Assembly (NCBI GenBank): GCA_963781785.1
Contig: CAWAHD010000005.1
Span: forward strand, 868,001 to 932,000
Source: CAWAHD01 sp963781785
GTDB lineage: Bacteria > Planctomycetota > Planctomycetia > Isosphaerales > Isosphaeraceae
Length of the DNA stretch: 64,000 bases
Direction: 5' to 3'
The notes under the pieces were generated by a model. It saw only the letters and a program-made list of their open reading frames with translations, was not told the DNA's origin and did no database searches. The translations under genes and the position numbers were made by a program. How positions within the stretch are numbered: position 1 is the stretch's first letter; every line of letters starts with the position of its first letter. Below, piece by piece: positions 36,124-46,721 of the stretch.

Positions 36124-37305
36124 ATGCGAATTACCGGAATCGAGTTGCACGTCCTTCTGGTTCCCGATTACGACGCCCGGGCTTGTTCCTCGGCGCAGGA
36201 TGACCTGGTTGTCGAGGTACACACCGACGAAGGAATCGTCGGAATCGGCGAGACGGACACAAATCCTTGGGTGGCGCGAGAATGTATTCGCGCGCGCGGC
36301 ACTCACTGCATGGGCCTGGGCTTGCAGGAGATGCTGCTGGGCGCCGACCCGATGAATCCCGAGGCGGTTTGGGAGAGGATGTATGCCGGCTCCAAGATGA
36401 CTGGTCGGCGCGGGGCTTTGATCTGTGCCATGGGGGCCATCGACATGGCCCTTTGGGACATCAAGGGCAAGGCGTTAGGGCTACCCGTCTGGCGTTTGCT
36501 GGGAGCCCAACGGCCGAGGGATATCACCCCGTATGCATCGCTTCTGCCTACCGGATGGACGATCGAAGAGTACCGCGAGTCACTGGTCAGGAAGGCATCG
36601 AGGGCGAAGACGCTCGGATTTCGGGCCGCCAAGCTCGAAGTCTGCGTTAACGGACCGTATAGCCATAACGGATTGCAGGAAAGTGACGACGCGATTGTGT
36701 CCATTGTCGAACAGTGCCGTCGCGCGGTTGGATCCGACCTCGTGCTCATGGTCGACGTCGCGTATGCCTGGCCTGATGCCCGCACGGCCCTGAGCGTCAT
36801 CGAGCGCCTGGCACCGTACGACCTCTTTTTCGTGGAAACGCCGATCGACATCGATGATCTGGAAGGATATGCCTTTCTGCACGACCGGTCGCCGGTCCGG
36901 ATTGCCGCCGGCGAATGGCAGAACACCCGCTTCGAGTTTCTCGACCTCGTCGACCGCGGAGGGGTCGACGTGCTGCAACCGGATGTTGGCCGCGTCGGTG
37001 GTTTCACGGAGGCCCTGAGGGTCTGCGAGATCGCGGCAGAACGCAACCGCCTCATTGTTCCGCACTGCTGGAAGAGCGGGATCGGGATTGCCGCCAGCGC
37101 CCACCTCGCCGCTGCATGCCACGATTGCCCGTACATCGAGTTCTTGCCCATCGAGCTCGCCGAGTCGGCACTGCGCCGTGATCTCCTCATCAAGGATCTC
37201 GCGATTGCGGGTGGCGTGATCTCTCTTTCTGACTCGCCAGGGCTTGGCATCGAGTTGAACCGGGACGTGCTTCGGAAGTATGACGTGGATGATTGCCGCA
37301 CTTGA
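36124..37305 (+). CDS. Enolase-superfamily (mandelate racemase type) dehydratase
   Basis: 393 residues, usual length. An N-terminal capping domain (1-125) is followed by a TIM barrel. Metal ligands are Asp211 ('LMVDVAYAW'), Glu238 ('FVETPID') and Glu264 ('AAGEW'). Lys170 lies in 'AAKLEV', Asp287 in 'QPDVGRVGG' and His314 in 'VPHCWKSGIG', giving the His-Asp dyad of the mandelate-racemase group. The reaction would be Mg-dependent dehydration or epimerisation of a sugar acid; the substrate cannot be named. 'MRITGIE' is the typical start. It stands alone between the surface-protein gene and a hypothetical pair. Confidence 0.9.
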   Translation: MRITGIELHVLLVPDYDARACSSAQDDLVVEVHTDEGIVGIGETDTNPWVARECIRARGTHCMGLGLQEMLLGADPMNPEAVWERMYAGSKMTGRRGALICAMGAIDMALWDIKGKALGLPVWRLLGAQRPRDITPYASLLPTGWTIEEYRESLVRKASRAKTLGFRAAKLEVCVNGPYSHNGLQESDDAIVSIVEQCRRAVGSDLVLMVDVAYAWPDARTALSVIERLAPYDLFFVETPIDIDDLEGYAFLHDRSPVRIAAGEWQNTRFEFLDLVDRGGVDVLQPDVGRVGGFTEALRVCEIAAERNRLIVPHCWKSGIGIAASAHLAAACHDCPYIEFLPIELAESALRRDLLIKDLAIAGGVISLSDSPGLGIELNRDVLRKYDVDDCRT

Positions 37306-37581
37306 CTTGTCGCACCGCCTCTCGGTTCTCGGTTAACGAGGTACCGCACGCAACGGACGTCGTGCGCGAAGACGGCTTCAGCCGGCGGTCCGCGGAATTG
37401 GAATTCCCGCGCACGACGCCGAAATATGTCCTATGAGTAGAGATAGGGGACCGAAGTGCCCGTCGTTCGACCAATGCGCTACGGTATGCGATTTGCGTCT
37501 GTTCGATCGCACTGCCTGCACTCAGTCATTGTCAGACCAAGCCGGGGAAGAGGAGTTTTCGCTCGCCGAGGATCAACCATC

Positions 37582-38010
37582 ATGTCCTATGCCGTTTCGA
37601 CCAGGCCTATGTTACGTGCCAGTGGGAATTTGCAAGACGAGTACTCGAGTCGGCGCTCGTCGTTTCGCGCTGGGAGTCACATCCGATTGGCCGACGGTCA
37701 GACGTGGATCCTTCCCGCTCCGCCGACGACATGCGAAGACAAAAGCGCAGCATTCGGAACCGCATACACCGGTATCATCCAAGCGATCCTGGAGGCGGAA
37801 GATCGCTCCGAGCAATGTCTCGGCGAGCTAGCGTTCGCGATCTTCCTGCTCGAAAAGAACTATTATCTCACGCCGGCTGACTATCAACGCCTGCTTGCCT
37901 CGAGCACGAGGTCTCCCGGCGCGAGCGACTGGCAGTGCGCCGTTCATGAGATTGCGCAGGAGCATGTGCGAGCCTTCCTCGATTTCTCGCACGATGCGCC
38001 CGAGAATTGA
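37582..38010 (+). CDS. Hypothetical protein (142 aa)
   Basis: A soluble protein with a disordered N terminus and a mostly helical C-terminal part ('GIIQAILEAEDRSEQCLGELAF', 'VHEIAQEHVRAFLDF'). The frame is open from 37456, but the ATG at 37582 with CGAGG upstream is preferred. No family recognised. Its stop overlaps the next small frame in a TTGA, suggesting a two-gene unit. Confidence 0.55.
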   Translation: MSYAVSTRPMLRASGNLQDEYSSRRSSFRAGSHIRLADGQTWILPAPPTTCEDKSAAFGTAYTGIIQAILEAEDRSEQCLGELAFAIFLLEKNYYLTPADYQRLLASSTRSPGASDWQCAVHEIAQEHVRAFLDFSHDAPEN

Positions 38011-38210
38011 CCGTCCCTGATGATCCCGGAGATCGTCTCATCGTCAATGCGATTCGAAGTGTCGCAGTCCTCAAAAGCGATGACGGCAAGATCGAGGAGG
38101 CGGCACGTCTCTGGCAGGAAGCCCACGACCTGAGCGCGACACTTAACGTGCCGGCGGACGCAGCGGAATGCGTCGCACGGCTCGCACGCCTGGCTTGCGC
38201 GACTCCTTGA
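38007..38210 (+). CDS. Small hypothetical protein, TPR-like helices
   Basis: 67 codons from a TTG that overlaps the previous stop (TTGA). The helical stretch 'EEAARLWQEAHDLSATLNVP' followed by 'AECVARLARLA' looks like a single TPR hairpin. A one-base shift joining it to the upstream gene is also possible, giving one protein of about 210 residues. No known family. Confidence 0.4.
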   Translation: MTVPDDPGDRLIVNAIRSVAVLKSDDGKIEEAARLWQEAHDLSATLNVPADAAECVARLARLACATP

Positions 38211-38298
38211 TAGATGTGGTGGCGCTCGGCTGATACCCTGGCTCAATCGCGGGCGCGTCATCCTAGCCTCAAAACACCCTCGCTCGAGGATCATCTCC

Positions 38299-38748
38299 AT
38301 GTCCACACACAACGCCACGGTTCACTGGCGGCGCGAGACGTCCGACTTCAAGTACGAGACCTACAATCGGGACCACGACTGGGCCTTCGATGCAGGAATC
38401 AACATTCGGGCGTCAGCGGCCCCTGGCTACTTGGGAAATGTGGCCTGCGTCGATCCGGAAGAAGCCTTTGTTGCCAGCGTGTCAAGCTGCCACATGCTGA
38501 CGTTTCTGGCAATAGCCTGCAAGAAACAATACATCGTCGACGATTACCAAGACGAGGCTGTCGGCATTCTCGAGAAGGATGCGGCAGGCCGTCTGGCCAT
38601 CACGAGAGCGACCTTGCAGCCGCAGGTCAGATTCGGAGGCGACAAGGCACCGGCTCCTGAGGAGCTCGCGCACATGCACGAACAGGCCCACCGCGCGTGT
38701 TTCATTGCCAATTCGGTCAAGACCGAGGTGACTGTCACTCCGAGGTAA
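38299..38748 (+). CDS. OsmC-family peroxiredoxin-like protein
   Basis: 149 residues, the family length. The two redox cysteines are Cys64 in 'VASVSSCHMLTFL' and Cys134 in 'HRACFIANSV', and the N-terminal strand carries 'VHWRRET'. OsmC/Ohr proteins reduce organic hydroperoxides with a thiol cofactor; the shape here is closer to the general OsmC group. CGAGGAT precedes the ATG. It is convergent with the large fusion gene that ends 14 bases downstream. Confidence 0.9.
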   Translation: MSTHNATVHWRRETSDFKYETYNRDHDWAFDAGINIRASAAPGYLGNVACVDPEEAFVASVSSCHMLTFLAIACKKQYIVDDYQDEAVGILEKDAAGRLAITRATLQPQVRFGGDKAPAPEELAHMHEQAHRACFIANSVKTEVTVTPR

Positions 38749-38761
38749 CTTCGATAGCCCG

Positions 38762-41700
38762 CTAGTCCAACCGCGCCACGCCATTCCCCGGGTTGGGAAA
38801 CCGAACGAAAACTTCCGGATCGTGTCCCGGGACGATGAGCCGGAGGCTCGTCGCAAGCTGCTTCATGCGGTCCTGAGCGGCGAGGTTCGATTTCGCGTTC
38901 ACTGTCTGGGCGATCGGGACGTGCTTGTCGAGGTTCTCGTATAGATACAGATTGTCCGACGCGATCACCATCAGGCCGGCCCTGGTATTCACGCCGACAT
39001 ATTGCGACTCGAAGGTGTGCTTTCCCCCCGTGTAGACGGTCAGCCCCGGGAGGATTTCCCTGGCGTCGCCATCGACCAGATGAACGCGCCCGTCATTGTT
39101 GAGCTTGATCAGCGCTTGGTAGTGTTCAGGCAGCGTGCCGCCGGCAGCGCCCTTCCTTTCAGCGCCAGCGGAATCGTCGTACTCGGCCTTCTGAATCCAG
39201 ATCCGGGCCTTGGGAAACAGGTCGACGCCCTCGGCGTGGTCCCAGTGCATGTGTGTGATGACCACGTCGGTGACTTCCTCGGGCTTGATTCCAAGCCGCG
39301 AGAGCGCTTTGTCGGGCCGGGTGTAGTCGGCGAGATCCTTCCTGTTCAGGTTCCGCGGCCGATAGAACCCTGCATCGACCAGGACCGTCTTTCCGGGGGG
39401 GCTCCTGAGCACCCAGAAGGTCATCGCGATGTCAAGCTTTCGTGCCCGGTCGGCCCCCTGGACAAGCGAGGCGACCGGGTAGCCGCGCAACGTCGCGTAA
39501 CGGATTGCATACGCCTCATAGACTGGCGGGTCGTTTGCGCGAGCGGCTTCGGGGCGATGCTTCTTCACGCGCAGGATGACGGGCCGGCTCGACTGACCTC
39601 CTTCAGCGGTTGTCGTCAGATGAAACGGCCGGACCTGTTCGGGCGTGCTCAGGTCGGCGGTGATAAAGAAGACGCGATCCTTTTGGTTCTCGAGGACCAA
39701 CAGGCCGTTGAGGCCGAGGTTGTCGACGAACACGCCGAATGGCAAGTTGCGGCCGGATCCTTCATTGCCGAACGGGACTTGCCCGCTATAGCCCCTTCGC
39801 TCGATCTTGACAGTCAGGCTGATCGTCTGGCCGGGTTCGATTACAAACTCCAGCGGCTCCTCGCCGGACGCGCTGATCGGTTGCGGCCCTCCCTCGGCAG
39901 GCCCGATCGTCACACGGAGTTTCGGCGCGGCCGCGAGCCGAATGGTTCCCAGGTTGTTGACCGCGTGCGTGACATCGCGATCGCCGACGCGAGCAGTCGC
40001 TGTGACCGTGGTCGCAGTCGCTGGCGGCGGTTTCGCCCCGGCCTCTGCGACGATGACCCCGAGCGCATCGAGCTGGCCCGCTTCGATCAAGAGCGAAGTG
40101 GTGACCCGAAATCCCGGTGGCACGCCGGCAATGTCGACACGGATCGGCCCCTCGAAGCCGTCGATCCGCTGTGCGGATACCTTGAACTCCTTGGCGCTTC
40201 CAGCGCCCACAGTCGGGTTGATCCCGCTGAGTGTAACCTTGAAGTCGGGTCGCCGCTGGCGGACCGTGAGCGTATAACGGAACTCTCGACCTTGGAACCC
40301 GCGCACGTCCTTGAGCTTGACCAGGTACTCGCCGTCTGCCGGCACGGTGAGGAACAATCGCGAGTCCTTGCCCAGCTCGCGGTGCGCGTCGTCGTCGTTT
40401 TCATGGTAGATCGTGAACACTGGCAGTCCATTGGGGACAAGCTTCGTTCCCGGAGGATGAGGCTGAACGACGTAGCATGGCTCACCGAGCGCATGGGCCA
40501 GCGGCGTCGTATCGAAGTAACCCCAGCGTTGCCCCTGCCCGGGATAGGCGACGAAGCCGGAATCGGGCCCGCGCGGGAACAGCCAGAACTTCACGACCTC
40601 GCCACTGGCATACAAGTAATCGTTGATTCGCATCTCGTCCCAGTTGAATACGCGAAAGTCGCCGGTCTCGCTGTCGTTCTTGCCGCGGAACGTGAAATAC
40701 GAGTCGCGCACCGCCTGGAGGATCACCCGCGGGACGCGGCGGCCCTGAGCGTCGAGAACCTCGATGTACGAATCGAGCTTCGACTTGGAACGGGCCGCGT
40801 TCACCTCGAATACCCACTGTTCTTGGGCCTTCGCCGAGAACCGGAAGAAATCGGAATCCTGCCGCCCGGCGGCGCTCGCGTCGATCGCCCCGGTCACGTG
40901 TGCAGGGAGAGTCAAGCGGTTGGCCTGGCCGGGAACGTCGTTCGGTTCGTGCTCGGAGGTATCGCTCGTCCCACCGGTTCCGCACAGCCGCACAGGCTCA
41001 GCTCGGGCAGGGACCGTTGTGGACAGTACGACGGGCTCGACGGGCGGGATCGTATACGACGCCAGCGACCCGTCCATCCGCCCGACCTCGAACGAGTTAC
41101 CGTCGGGGGCCAGCGCCACGGCCGTCGGCACGTCGGATTGATTTTCCCAGAGCCGGACCTCGCTGTAGTCGCTCGTTCGCCAGACCTTGATGGTGCGGTC
41201 CTCGGCCAGCGAAACCAGTTTTGTGCCGTCTTTCGTGTACGCCAGCCGGATGATCGCGCCTTCGTGCGCGAACCGCGCCATCACCATCGGGTTGATCTCC
41301 GGCTTTTCGCGCGAAACGAACCGCCAGACGCGGATGTTGTTGTCGGCCCCCCCGGCCACGATGACGCGCCCGTCCGGGCTGAAAAGGCATGTGTATTCAG
41401 CTTTGAGCGGCTGCGGAAGCGTATCCATGCGCTGTCCGTCCTCGACTCGCCAGACCTTGCAGGTGTCGTCCGCGCTGGCGCTCACCAGGAATCGGCCGTC
41501 GGGGCTGAAGGCCACGTCGTAGACGGCGCCGGTGTGCCCCTCGAGGGTACGTAGCGGCTTGCCGGAAAGTGCGTCCCAGAGCTCGATCTTCTTGTCATAG
41601 GCACAGGTGGCAAGCCGTTTGCCATCGGGAGAAAGCTCGGCGTCGTAAAGAATGTCATGGTGCCCCTCGAAACGCTGGACGAGCGCGCCGTCGGCGACGT

Positions 41701-42346
41701 TCCAGATCGCCGCGACGCCGCCCAAGCCGGCGACGCCCGAGGCCGTGACCAGCCGCGCGCCATCGGGGCTGAAATGAAGCGCAGTGACCTTGCCGGGGAA
41801 GTTTCCCAGTGTGCGATGCGGCGACTCGGCGCGGGGCACGTGCCCGCTGTAGAGGCCAACACTGGCGCCGCGCGCGACGGCGAGCCACCTGCCGTCGTGC
41901 GTACTATCCATGGCGATGACCGGCCGGATCTTCGCGTAGGCCGGGATCTTCGGCACAAGGAGCGCCAGCCGGTCGGGCTCCTGGCCTTGCGGGCCACGCG
42001 CGCCCGACTCGATCCAAGCCTCGATCAGCGAAATCTCAAGAGCACCCGGCCGCGGCTCATCCTTGGGCGGCATCATCGGCTTCGCGGCGCCCGTCAATGC
42101 GCGGACCATGCGACTGCCCTTGGCATCGCCGGGCAGGAATGCAGGTCCGTGTGCAGTCCCGCGCTGCAGCGATGTGAAGCTCTCGACCGAGAACTTCCCC
42201 TCGCGATCCTCGTCATTGTGGCAGCCAGCGCAATACTTCTTGAAGATCGGGGCGATTTTCGTTGTGTAGTCCGGAGCCGATTTCTCCTCCGCCCAGACAG
42301 GCGGGACCGCGGAGACGATGGCCGCCAGGATCAAGAGCCTCGACAT
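38762..42346 (-). CDS. Cytochrome-WD40-PPC protein fused to a metallo-beta-lactamase lactonase domain
   Basis: 1194 residues. Order: signal peptide (1-19); planctomycete-type cytochrome domain with CAGCH heme site near 39; WD40 propeller (about 140-440, repeats such as 'LEGHTGAVYDVAFSPDGRFL'); PPC domain from 'EHEPNDVPGQANRL' (about 470); further beta-sandwich domains (about 690-940); and a metallo-beta-lactamase domain (about 955-1194). The last has HMHWDH, 'TGGKHTF', 'ASDNLYLY' and 'VPGHDP' metal ligands, of the AHL-lactonase-like group. 'AARANDPP' at the junction looks like the end of a signal peptide, so two once-separate genes seem joined by an in-frame deletion. It is the last gene of a probable operon, 13 bases after the DUF1549/1553 gene. 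It would be extracytoplasmic; the electron partner is unknown. Confidence 0.88.
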   Translation of the reverse strand: MSRLLILAAIVSAVPPVWAEEKSAPDYTTKIAPIFKKYCAGCHNDEDREGKFSVESFTSLQRGTAHGPAFLPGDAKGSRMVRALTGAAKPMMPPKDEPRPGALEISLIEAWIESGARGPQGQEPDRLALLVPKIPAYAKIRPVIAMDSTHDGRWLAVARGASVGLYSGHVPRAESPHRTLGNFPGKVTALHFSPDGARLVTASGVAGLGGVAAIWNVADGALVQRFEGHHDILYDAELSPDGKRLATCAYDKKIELWDALSGKPLRTLEGHTGAVYDVAFSPDGRFLVSASADDTCKVWRVEDGQRMDTLPQPLKAEYTCLFSPDGRVIVAGGADNNIRVWRFVSREKPEINPMVMARFAHEGAIIRLAYTKDGTKLVSLAEDRTIKVWRTSDYSEVRLWENQSDVPTAVALAPDGNSFEVGRMDGSLASYTIPPVEPVVLSTTVPARAEPVRLCGTGGTSDTSEHEPNDVPGQANRLTLPAHVTGAIDASAAGRQDSDFFRFSAKAQEQWVFEVNAARSKSKLDSYIEVLDAQGRRVPRVILQAVRDSYFTFRGKNDSETGDFRVFNWDEMRINDYLYASGEVVKFWLFPRGPDSGFVAYPGQGQRWGYFDTTPLAHALGEPCYVVQPHPPGTKLVPNGLPVFTIYHENDDDAHRELGKDSRLFLTVPADGEYLVKLKDVRGFQGREFRYTLTVRQRRPDFKVTLSGINPTVGAGSAKEFKVSAQRIDGFEGPIRVDIAGVPPGFRVTTSLLIEAGQLDALGVIVAEAGAKPPPATATTVTATARVGDRDVTHAVNNLGTIRLAAAPKLRVTIGPAEGGPQPISASGEEPLEFVIEPGQTISLTVKIERRGYSGQVPFGNEGSGRNLPFGVFVDNLGLNGLLVLENQKDRVFFITADLSTPEQVRPFHLTTTAEGGQSSRPVILRVKKHRPEAARANDPPVYEAYAIRYATLRGYPVASLVQGADRARKLDIAMTFWVLRSPPGKTVLVDAGFYRPRNLNRKDLADYTRPDKALSRLGIKPEEVTDVVITHMHWDHAEGVDLFPKARIWIQKAEYDDSAGAERKGAAGGTLPEHYQALIKLNNDGRVHLVDGDAREILPGLTVYTGGKHTFESQYVGVNTRAGLMVIASDNLYLYENLDKHVPIAQTVNAKSNLAAQDRMKQLATSLRLIVPGHDPEVFVRFPNPGNGVARLD

Positions 42347-42359
42347 CGGGGTCTCTCCC

Positions 42360-44864
42360 TCAGTGGTTGAACAGGAACTCGCGACTACTCAAGAGACCCC
42401 AGAACACATCCTCGACGATTTCCGCCTCGGTCTTTGAGCCCGCCGGCGGCAGCAGAGCCAGGAGTTGCTGCCGCTCGGTCTCATTCGGAAAACGCGACAG
42501 GCAGGCCAGGTAGATCTCGTCGACGAGTGCCGCGCCCGACATCCCCTCATGACGCAGCTTGAGCAGCTTGCCTAGCCGATTACCCGGTGCGTGCAGTTTC
42601 TCGTTCAACGTGGAGCCATTGGAGAGGTGGAGCACCTGGACCATCGTCGGTTCGTCGGACCGCTCACACTCGCAAACAATTCGTCGCGGATTTCGGCCGA
42701 ACGTCTGGAGGAAATAGTTCTCGACCGCAGCATCGTAGAGCTGCACGGCCCGAGTTCCCAGCGGATAGAAGTCTGTTTTCTGCCGGTCGGCCCCCGGGAA
42801 TGCGATCGAGTCAAACCTGGTCGGGACCTCGGTCACCTGCACGATCGCGTCGTGCAGCACCTCAGCCATCATGCGCCGGGGGAAGTATCGCGAATAGAAG
42901 CGCCGGTCCAGATGATTGCCGGCCAGCGGCCGGCTGGAGCGCTGATAAGCGTTTGATTGCAGCATGACCCGCATGAGCGCCTTCAGGTCGAATTTGTGAT
43001 GGACAAGGAAATCGGCGGTGGCGGCCAGAAGTGTGTCGTTACTCGCCGGGTTCGAAACCCGCATGTCGTCCACTTTTTCGACCAGTCCGACCCCAAAGTA
43101 GCTTGCCCAGACGCGGTTGGCGATCGATCGCGCGAAATAGGGATTCTCGGGTGCGGTCAGCCACCGTGCCAGGCTCACGCGACGATCGGCGGGATCATCG
43201 AAGCTGAGTACGCGGCCGTCGAGGGGCGTGGGCGGCTGCGGCTTTCCGGTCCTCGGCTGCACCAGCTCACCTGTTTCGGCCACATACAACGTCCGCCGCC
43301 CGTCCCCGTCTCGTCCTTCGCCGCCCCAGCCCTTTGCCTTCACCCGCGCGAACAAGCTGGCCATCCCGTAATACTGGTCGTTGGTCCATTTTTCGAGCGG
43401 ATGATTGTGGCATTTGGCGCACCCGATCGACAGCCCCAGGAATGCCTGGCAGACGTTCTCCGTCATATCCTCGGGCGACTGGCTGAGAGCGTAGAAGTTT
43501 GTCGGGCCATTTTCGATGCTCTCGCCAGTGGCCGTGACGATCGCGCGCACGAACTGGTCCCAAGGCACGCCGTCGGCCACTTGCTTGTGGATCCAGTGGT
43601 AGTAGGTCTTCAGTGCTGCCGGGCGGAGCCGGGTGCCCGACAGCATCAGCAGATCGGACCATTTGTAGGTCCAAAAGTCGCTGAACTCCGGCCGGGCGAG
43701 CAAGTTTTCGATGAGCGCATCGCGCCGGGATGGTGAAGCGCCGGCAAGAAAGGTCCGGGCCTCGTCAATCGTGGGGAGGCGGCCGATGGTGTCGATCGAG
43801 GCGCGGCGCACGAACTCGGCGTCGCTGCACGCTGGTGAAGCGGGCAAGTTGAGCCGCGCCAGTTGTTTGTCGATTTGTTCGTCGATGAAGTTACGCGGTT
43901 TCCGCCGATCGATTGTCTCTCCCGCACGGGTAGGCAGCGTTTCGTACGGAACGGTCACCCGGGCGATGGCCAGCTTGCTTGCGAACCAGGCCACGATCGC
44001 TCCCTCCCCTGGCCCGATGACGTGCGTCTTACCGTCGTCGTCGACCCGGCAGACCGCCTCATCGGCGGACGACCACTTGACCCACCGCGTGACGTCTTCC
44101 GTCCGGCCGCCCGAGTAAGTAGCGCGAACCAGGATCTGCTGGCTCTCACCGACGCGCACTCGCGACCGGGCTGGCAAGATCTCCAGCTCCAGCGGCGCGG
44201 ATCACCGTCGCTCGGAGGTGCCGCGCCCTGGCTGATCCACTCGCTGAGGATCCGGTACTCAAGGGAGTTGGTTCCAAATCGTACGCCCCCTTTGTGCGCA
44301 ATCGCGCCGGTGGGCTTCGCCAGGAGGAGGCTCCGCCCCGGGTCGGCGAGCTCCACGCGCCGGCCCCGGTCCTGTTTCACAATGTTGAAGAAATCGGTCG
44401 CCGGATCGTAGCCCCGCAACGAGAGCCGGAAGCCCCCTTTTCCGGCCAGCGCACCGTGGCACGCACCGGAATTGCACCCCACTTTTGCCAGCAGCGGCTC
44501 GACATGATTGCGGAAGCTCCAGGCGAACGGCATGCTCATGCCTTCGACCACGACCCTGGCCGAGGCACTCTGCGTGCCCGCTTTCGCGGTGATCGTGGCC
44601 CTGCCGTCGTGGATCGGCGTCACGATGCCGTCTGATACCGTGGCGATCCTGGGGTCGCTCGACGACCACTCGATCCCCACACTGCGCTCGCCTCCCACCT
44701 CCCCGCGCTCGATCTCATGCACGATCAACTGCTGCCGGCTTACCGGCGTGCTGAGCTTGCACTCCGACGGGAACAGGACCACACCCTCGGCATCAAAGGC
44801 GCCAGCCGCGGGCAGGCAGAACCCGATGATCGCCGAGTAGACAAACGCGTGCCGAAACCTCATA
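42360..44864 (-). CDS. DUF1549/DUF1553 cytochrome protein (PSD1 type) with Big2 domains, frameshifted
   Basis: About 834 residues when the shift is bridged. A signal peptide from 44864 leads to a Big2-like domain, a heme-type 'CNSGACHG' site, a second Big2-like domain, DUF1549 ('FIDEQIDKQLARL', 'FVRRASIDTIGRLPT', 'CAKCHNHPLEKW' with a second heme-type site) and DUF1553 ('RVSLARWLTAPENPYFARSI', 'ANRVWASYFG'). Near 44190 one C is missing after CGCCGC, so the frame breaks in two (44864-44190 and 44177-42360). These planctomycete proteins are always found with a DUF1501 protein, as here; their role is thought to be extracytoplasmic polymer oxidation but is unproven. AAGG 8 bases before the ATG at 44864. 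Confidence 0.85.
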
Positions 44865-44965
44865 GACATCACCTTACCCGCGGAAAACTCCAGAAACGCG
44901 ATTATTTCGCGTCGGGCCTTCGGTTGCCGGCGCCGCGCCGGCCACCTCGTTTGCTGCCGTTGCAT

Positions 44966-46342
44966 TTAGAAGAGTTCCTGGATCTCTCGGTGTCCGAAAT
45001 CGACCAGCGGAAACGGTCTCCCTGCCGGGCCTGGGAGCTTCGTTTCGAGGTTAAGACCGAGGCTATGGAAGATCGTTGCCGCGATGTCGGGCGGCTCGAC
45101 GGGACGGTCCGCCGGCACGGCGCCCAAGGGATCGCTGGCCCCGACCACACGGCCCCCCTGAACGCCTCCGCCTGCGAAGCCCACCGTGAAGCAAAGCGGC
45201 CAGTGGTCGCGCCCCCCGGCAGGGTTGACGCGGGGCGTGCGCCCGAACTCCGCGAGGTTGCAGACAAGCGTCGTATCGAGCATTCCCCGCTGTGCAAGGT
45301 CCTCGACCAGTGCGGTGTATGCCCGGTCGTACATCGGGCAAACAATGTCGCGCATTCCCTCGATCGAGGTAAACGGCTTCGACCCGTGGATGTCCCACGT
45401 GATCTCGTCGAACACGGTCAAGAACGCATTGATCGTCACGAACCGCACGCCGCTCTCGACCAGCCGCCGCGCCAGCAGGCAGCACTGGCCGAAGCGAGAC
45501 ATACCGTATCGCTCACGAGTATTCGGCGTTTCCTGCGCCAGGTCGAACGCCGCGCGGGCCTGCGCGCTGGTCATCAGGCGGAACGCCGACTGGAAGTTCC
45601 CGTCCAGGAGAGCGGCGTTCTCGGAAGCCTCGAAGGTGGCGACGGCGTCGTCAACGATCTCGCGGATTTTGCGCCGGCGTTCGAGGCGGACGCTGCCGAT
45701 CTCGGCGGGCGGCAAGAGGTCGGGTACGCGGAAGCCAGGTTGGGACGGGTCGGCGTTGAGCGAGAACGGGTCGTGAGCCTTGCCCAAGAAGCCGCCGGCC
45801 TGCCCGTTGGGCAGGTTGCCGCCGCCCCTTCCCATCAGTTCGGGGAGCACCACGAACGGCGGGAGGTCGGTCTTGCGCCCTTCGAGATAGCCGACGACCG
45901 AGCCGATGTGGGGAGTATTGACTCCGCCGGTAAATAGCCGGCCGGTCTGCATCATCTGCCAGCCCGCATCGTGGACCGCTGCGCCCTTGTGGTGAGCCGA
46001 CCGCACAAGCGACAGCTTGTCGGCGATCGTGGCGTGCCGGGGTAAGATTTCCGAAATCTGAATCGCAGGCGACAGGGTCTCGATCGGCTTGAACGGGCCC
46101 CGCACCTCGGCAGGCGCATCCGGCTTCATGTCCCAGAGGTCCATGTTGCTGGGCGCGCCGAGGTTGAAGATCATGATGCATGCGCGGTCGCCAGCTCCCG
46201 GCTTGACCGCTCCGGCGGCTTGGGCTGCGAACCAGTGGGGGAGACCAAACCCGATGGCCCCGAGCGTGCCGGCTTGCAAGAAGTCGCGCCGGGTCACGCC
46301 GCCACAAGTTGAGGTCCGGCCGTTGCCGATGAACGTGAGCAT
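44966..46342 (-). CDS. DUF1501 protein with twin-arginine signal
   Basis: About 458 residues. A Tat signal ('TRRDFLQAGTLGAIGFGLPH') lies at about 18-40, then the alkaline-phosphatase-like DUF1501 fold: 'ACIMIFNLGAPSNMDLWDMK', 'VRSAHHKGAAVHDAGWQ', 'RFVTINAFLTVFDEITWDIH', 'CNLAEFGRTPRVNPAGGRDHW' and a final 'DIAATIFHSLGLN'. His and Asp residues in these motifs match metal sites in the fold. Exported, and encoded with DUF1549/1553 proteins throughout the phylum. The ATG at 46342 with GCAGGAG is preferred to the longer frame at 46426. First gene of the operon with 42360-44864 and 38762-42346. Confidence 0.92.
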   Translation of the reverse strand: MLTFIGNGRTSTCGGVTRRDFLQAGTLGAIGFGLPHWFAAQAAGAVKPGAGDRACIMIFNLGAPSNMDLWDMKPDAPAEVRGPFKPIETLSPAIQISEILPRHATIADKLSLVRSAHHKGAAVHDAGWQMMQTGRLFTGGVNTPHIGSVVGYLEGRKTDLPPFVVLPELMGRGGGNLPNGQAGGFLGKAHDPFSLNADPSQPGFRVPDLLPPAEIGSVRLERRRKIREIVDDAVATFEASENAALLDGNFQSAFRLMTSAQARAAFDLAQETPNTRERYGMSRFGQCCLLARRLVESGVRFVTINAFLTVFDEITWDIHGSKPFTSIEGMRDIVCPMYDRAYTALVEDLAQRGMLDTTLVCNLAEFGRTPRVNPAGGRDHWPLCFTVGFAGGGVQGGRVVGASDPLGAVPADRPVEPPDIAATIFHSLGLNLETKLPGPAGRPFPLVDFGHREIQELF

Positions 46343-46721
46343 TCGAGAACTCCTGCTCGACCTGGTCTGGTTCGCTCGACACTGGGAATGTGCGGTTTCG
46401 GTTCCATCACGTTTCCGTCTGTTCACGCACGCCGAAAGCCGTCACCGGCTGGAGATGCGTTGGCCGAAGAGACGCACAGCGAGGCGGGTGTGCACTGAGG
46501 GAGGTCGGTTACTTCCCCTCCAGGTTACCTCCTCGGCCACGAGGGAGCCAGAACTTTGTCGGCGGATGTTGGTTTGGACGAACGACAGGTTTGTGGCGGA
46601 GGCCACTTGCATTCATGGTTTCATCACGTCGGCACCAGAGCGACCACGCGCTGGCGGTCGGGCAGCATGGTGGTGATCCGTTTGCGCGGCGTGGTCAGAT
46701 CGAGGTGCGATTTCGACGCAC
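46343..46721. other. Intergenic, no gene seen
   Basis: Between the DUF1501 gene and the upstream glycoside-hydrolase gene on the same strand. It should hold the operon promoter. Short antisense frames are not convincing. Confidence 0.45.

Noticed and set aside
39002..41554. 850-codon plus-strand ORF
   Set aside because: Antisense to the cytochrome-WD40 fusion gene; no recognisable domain.
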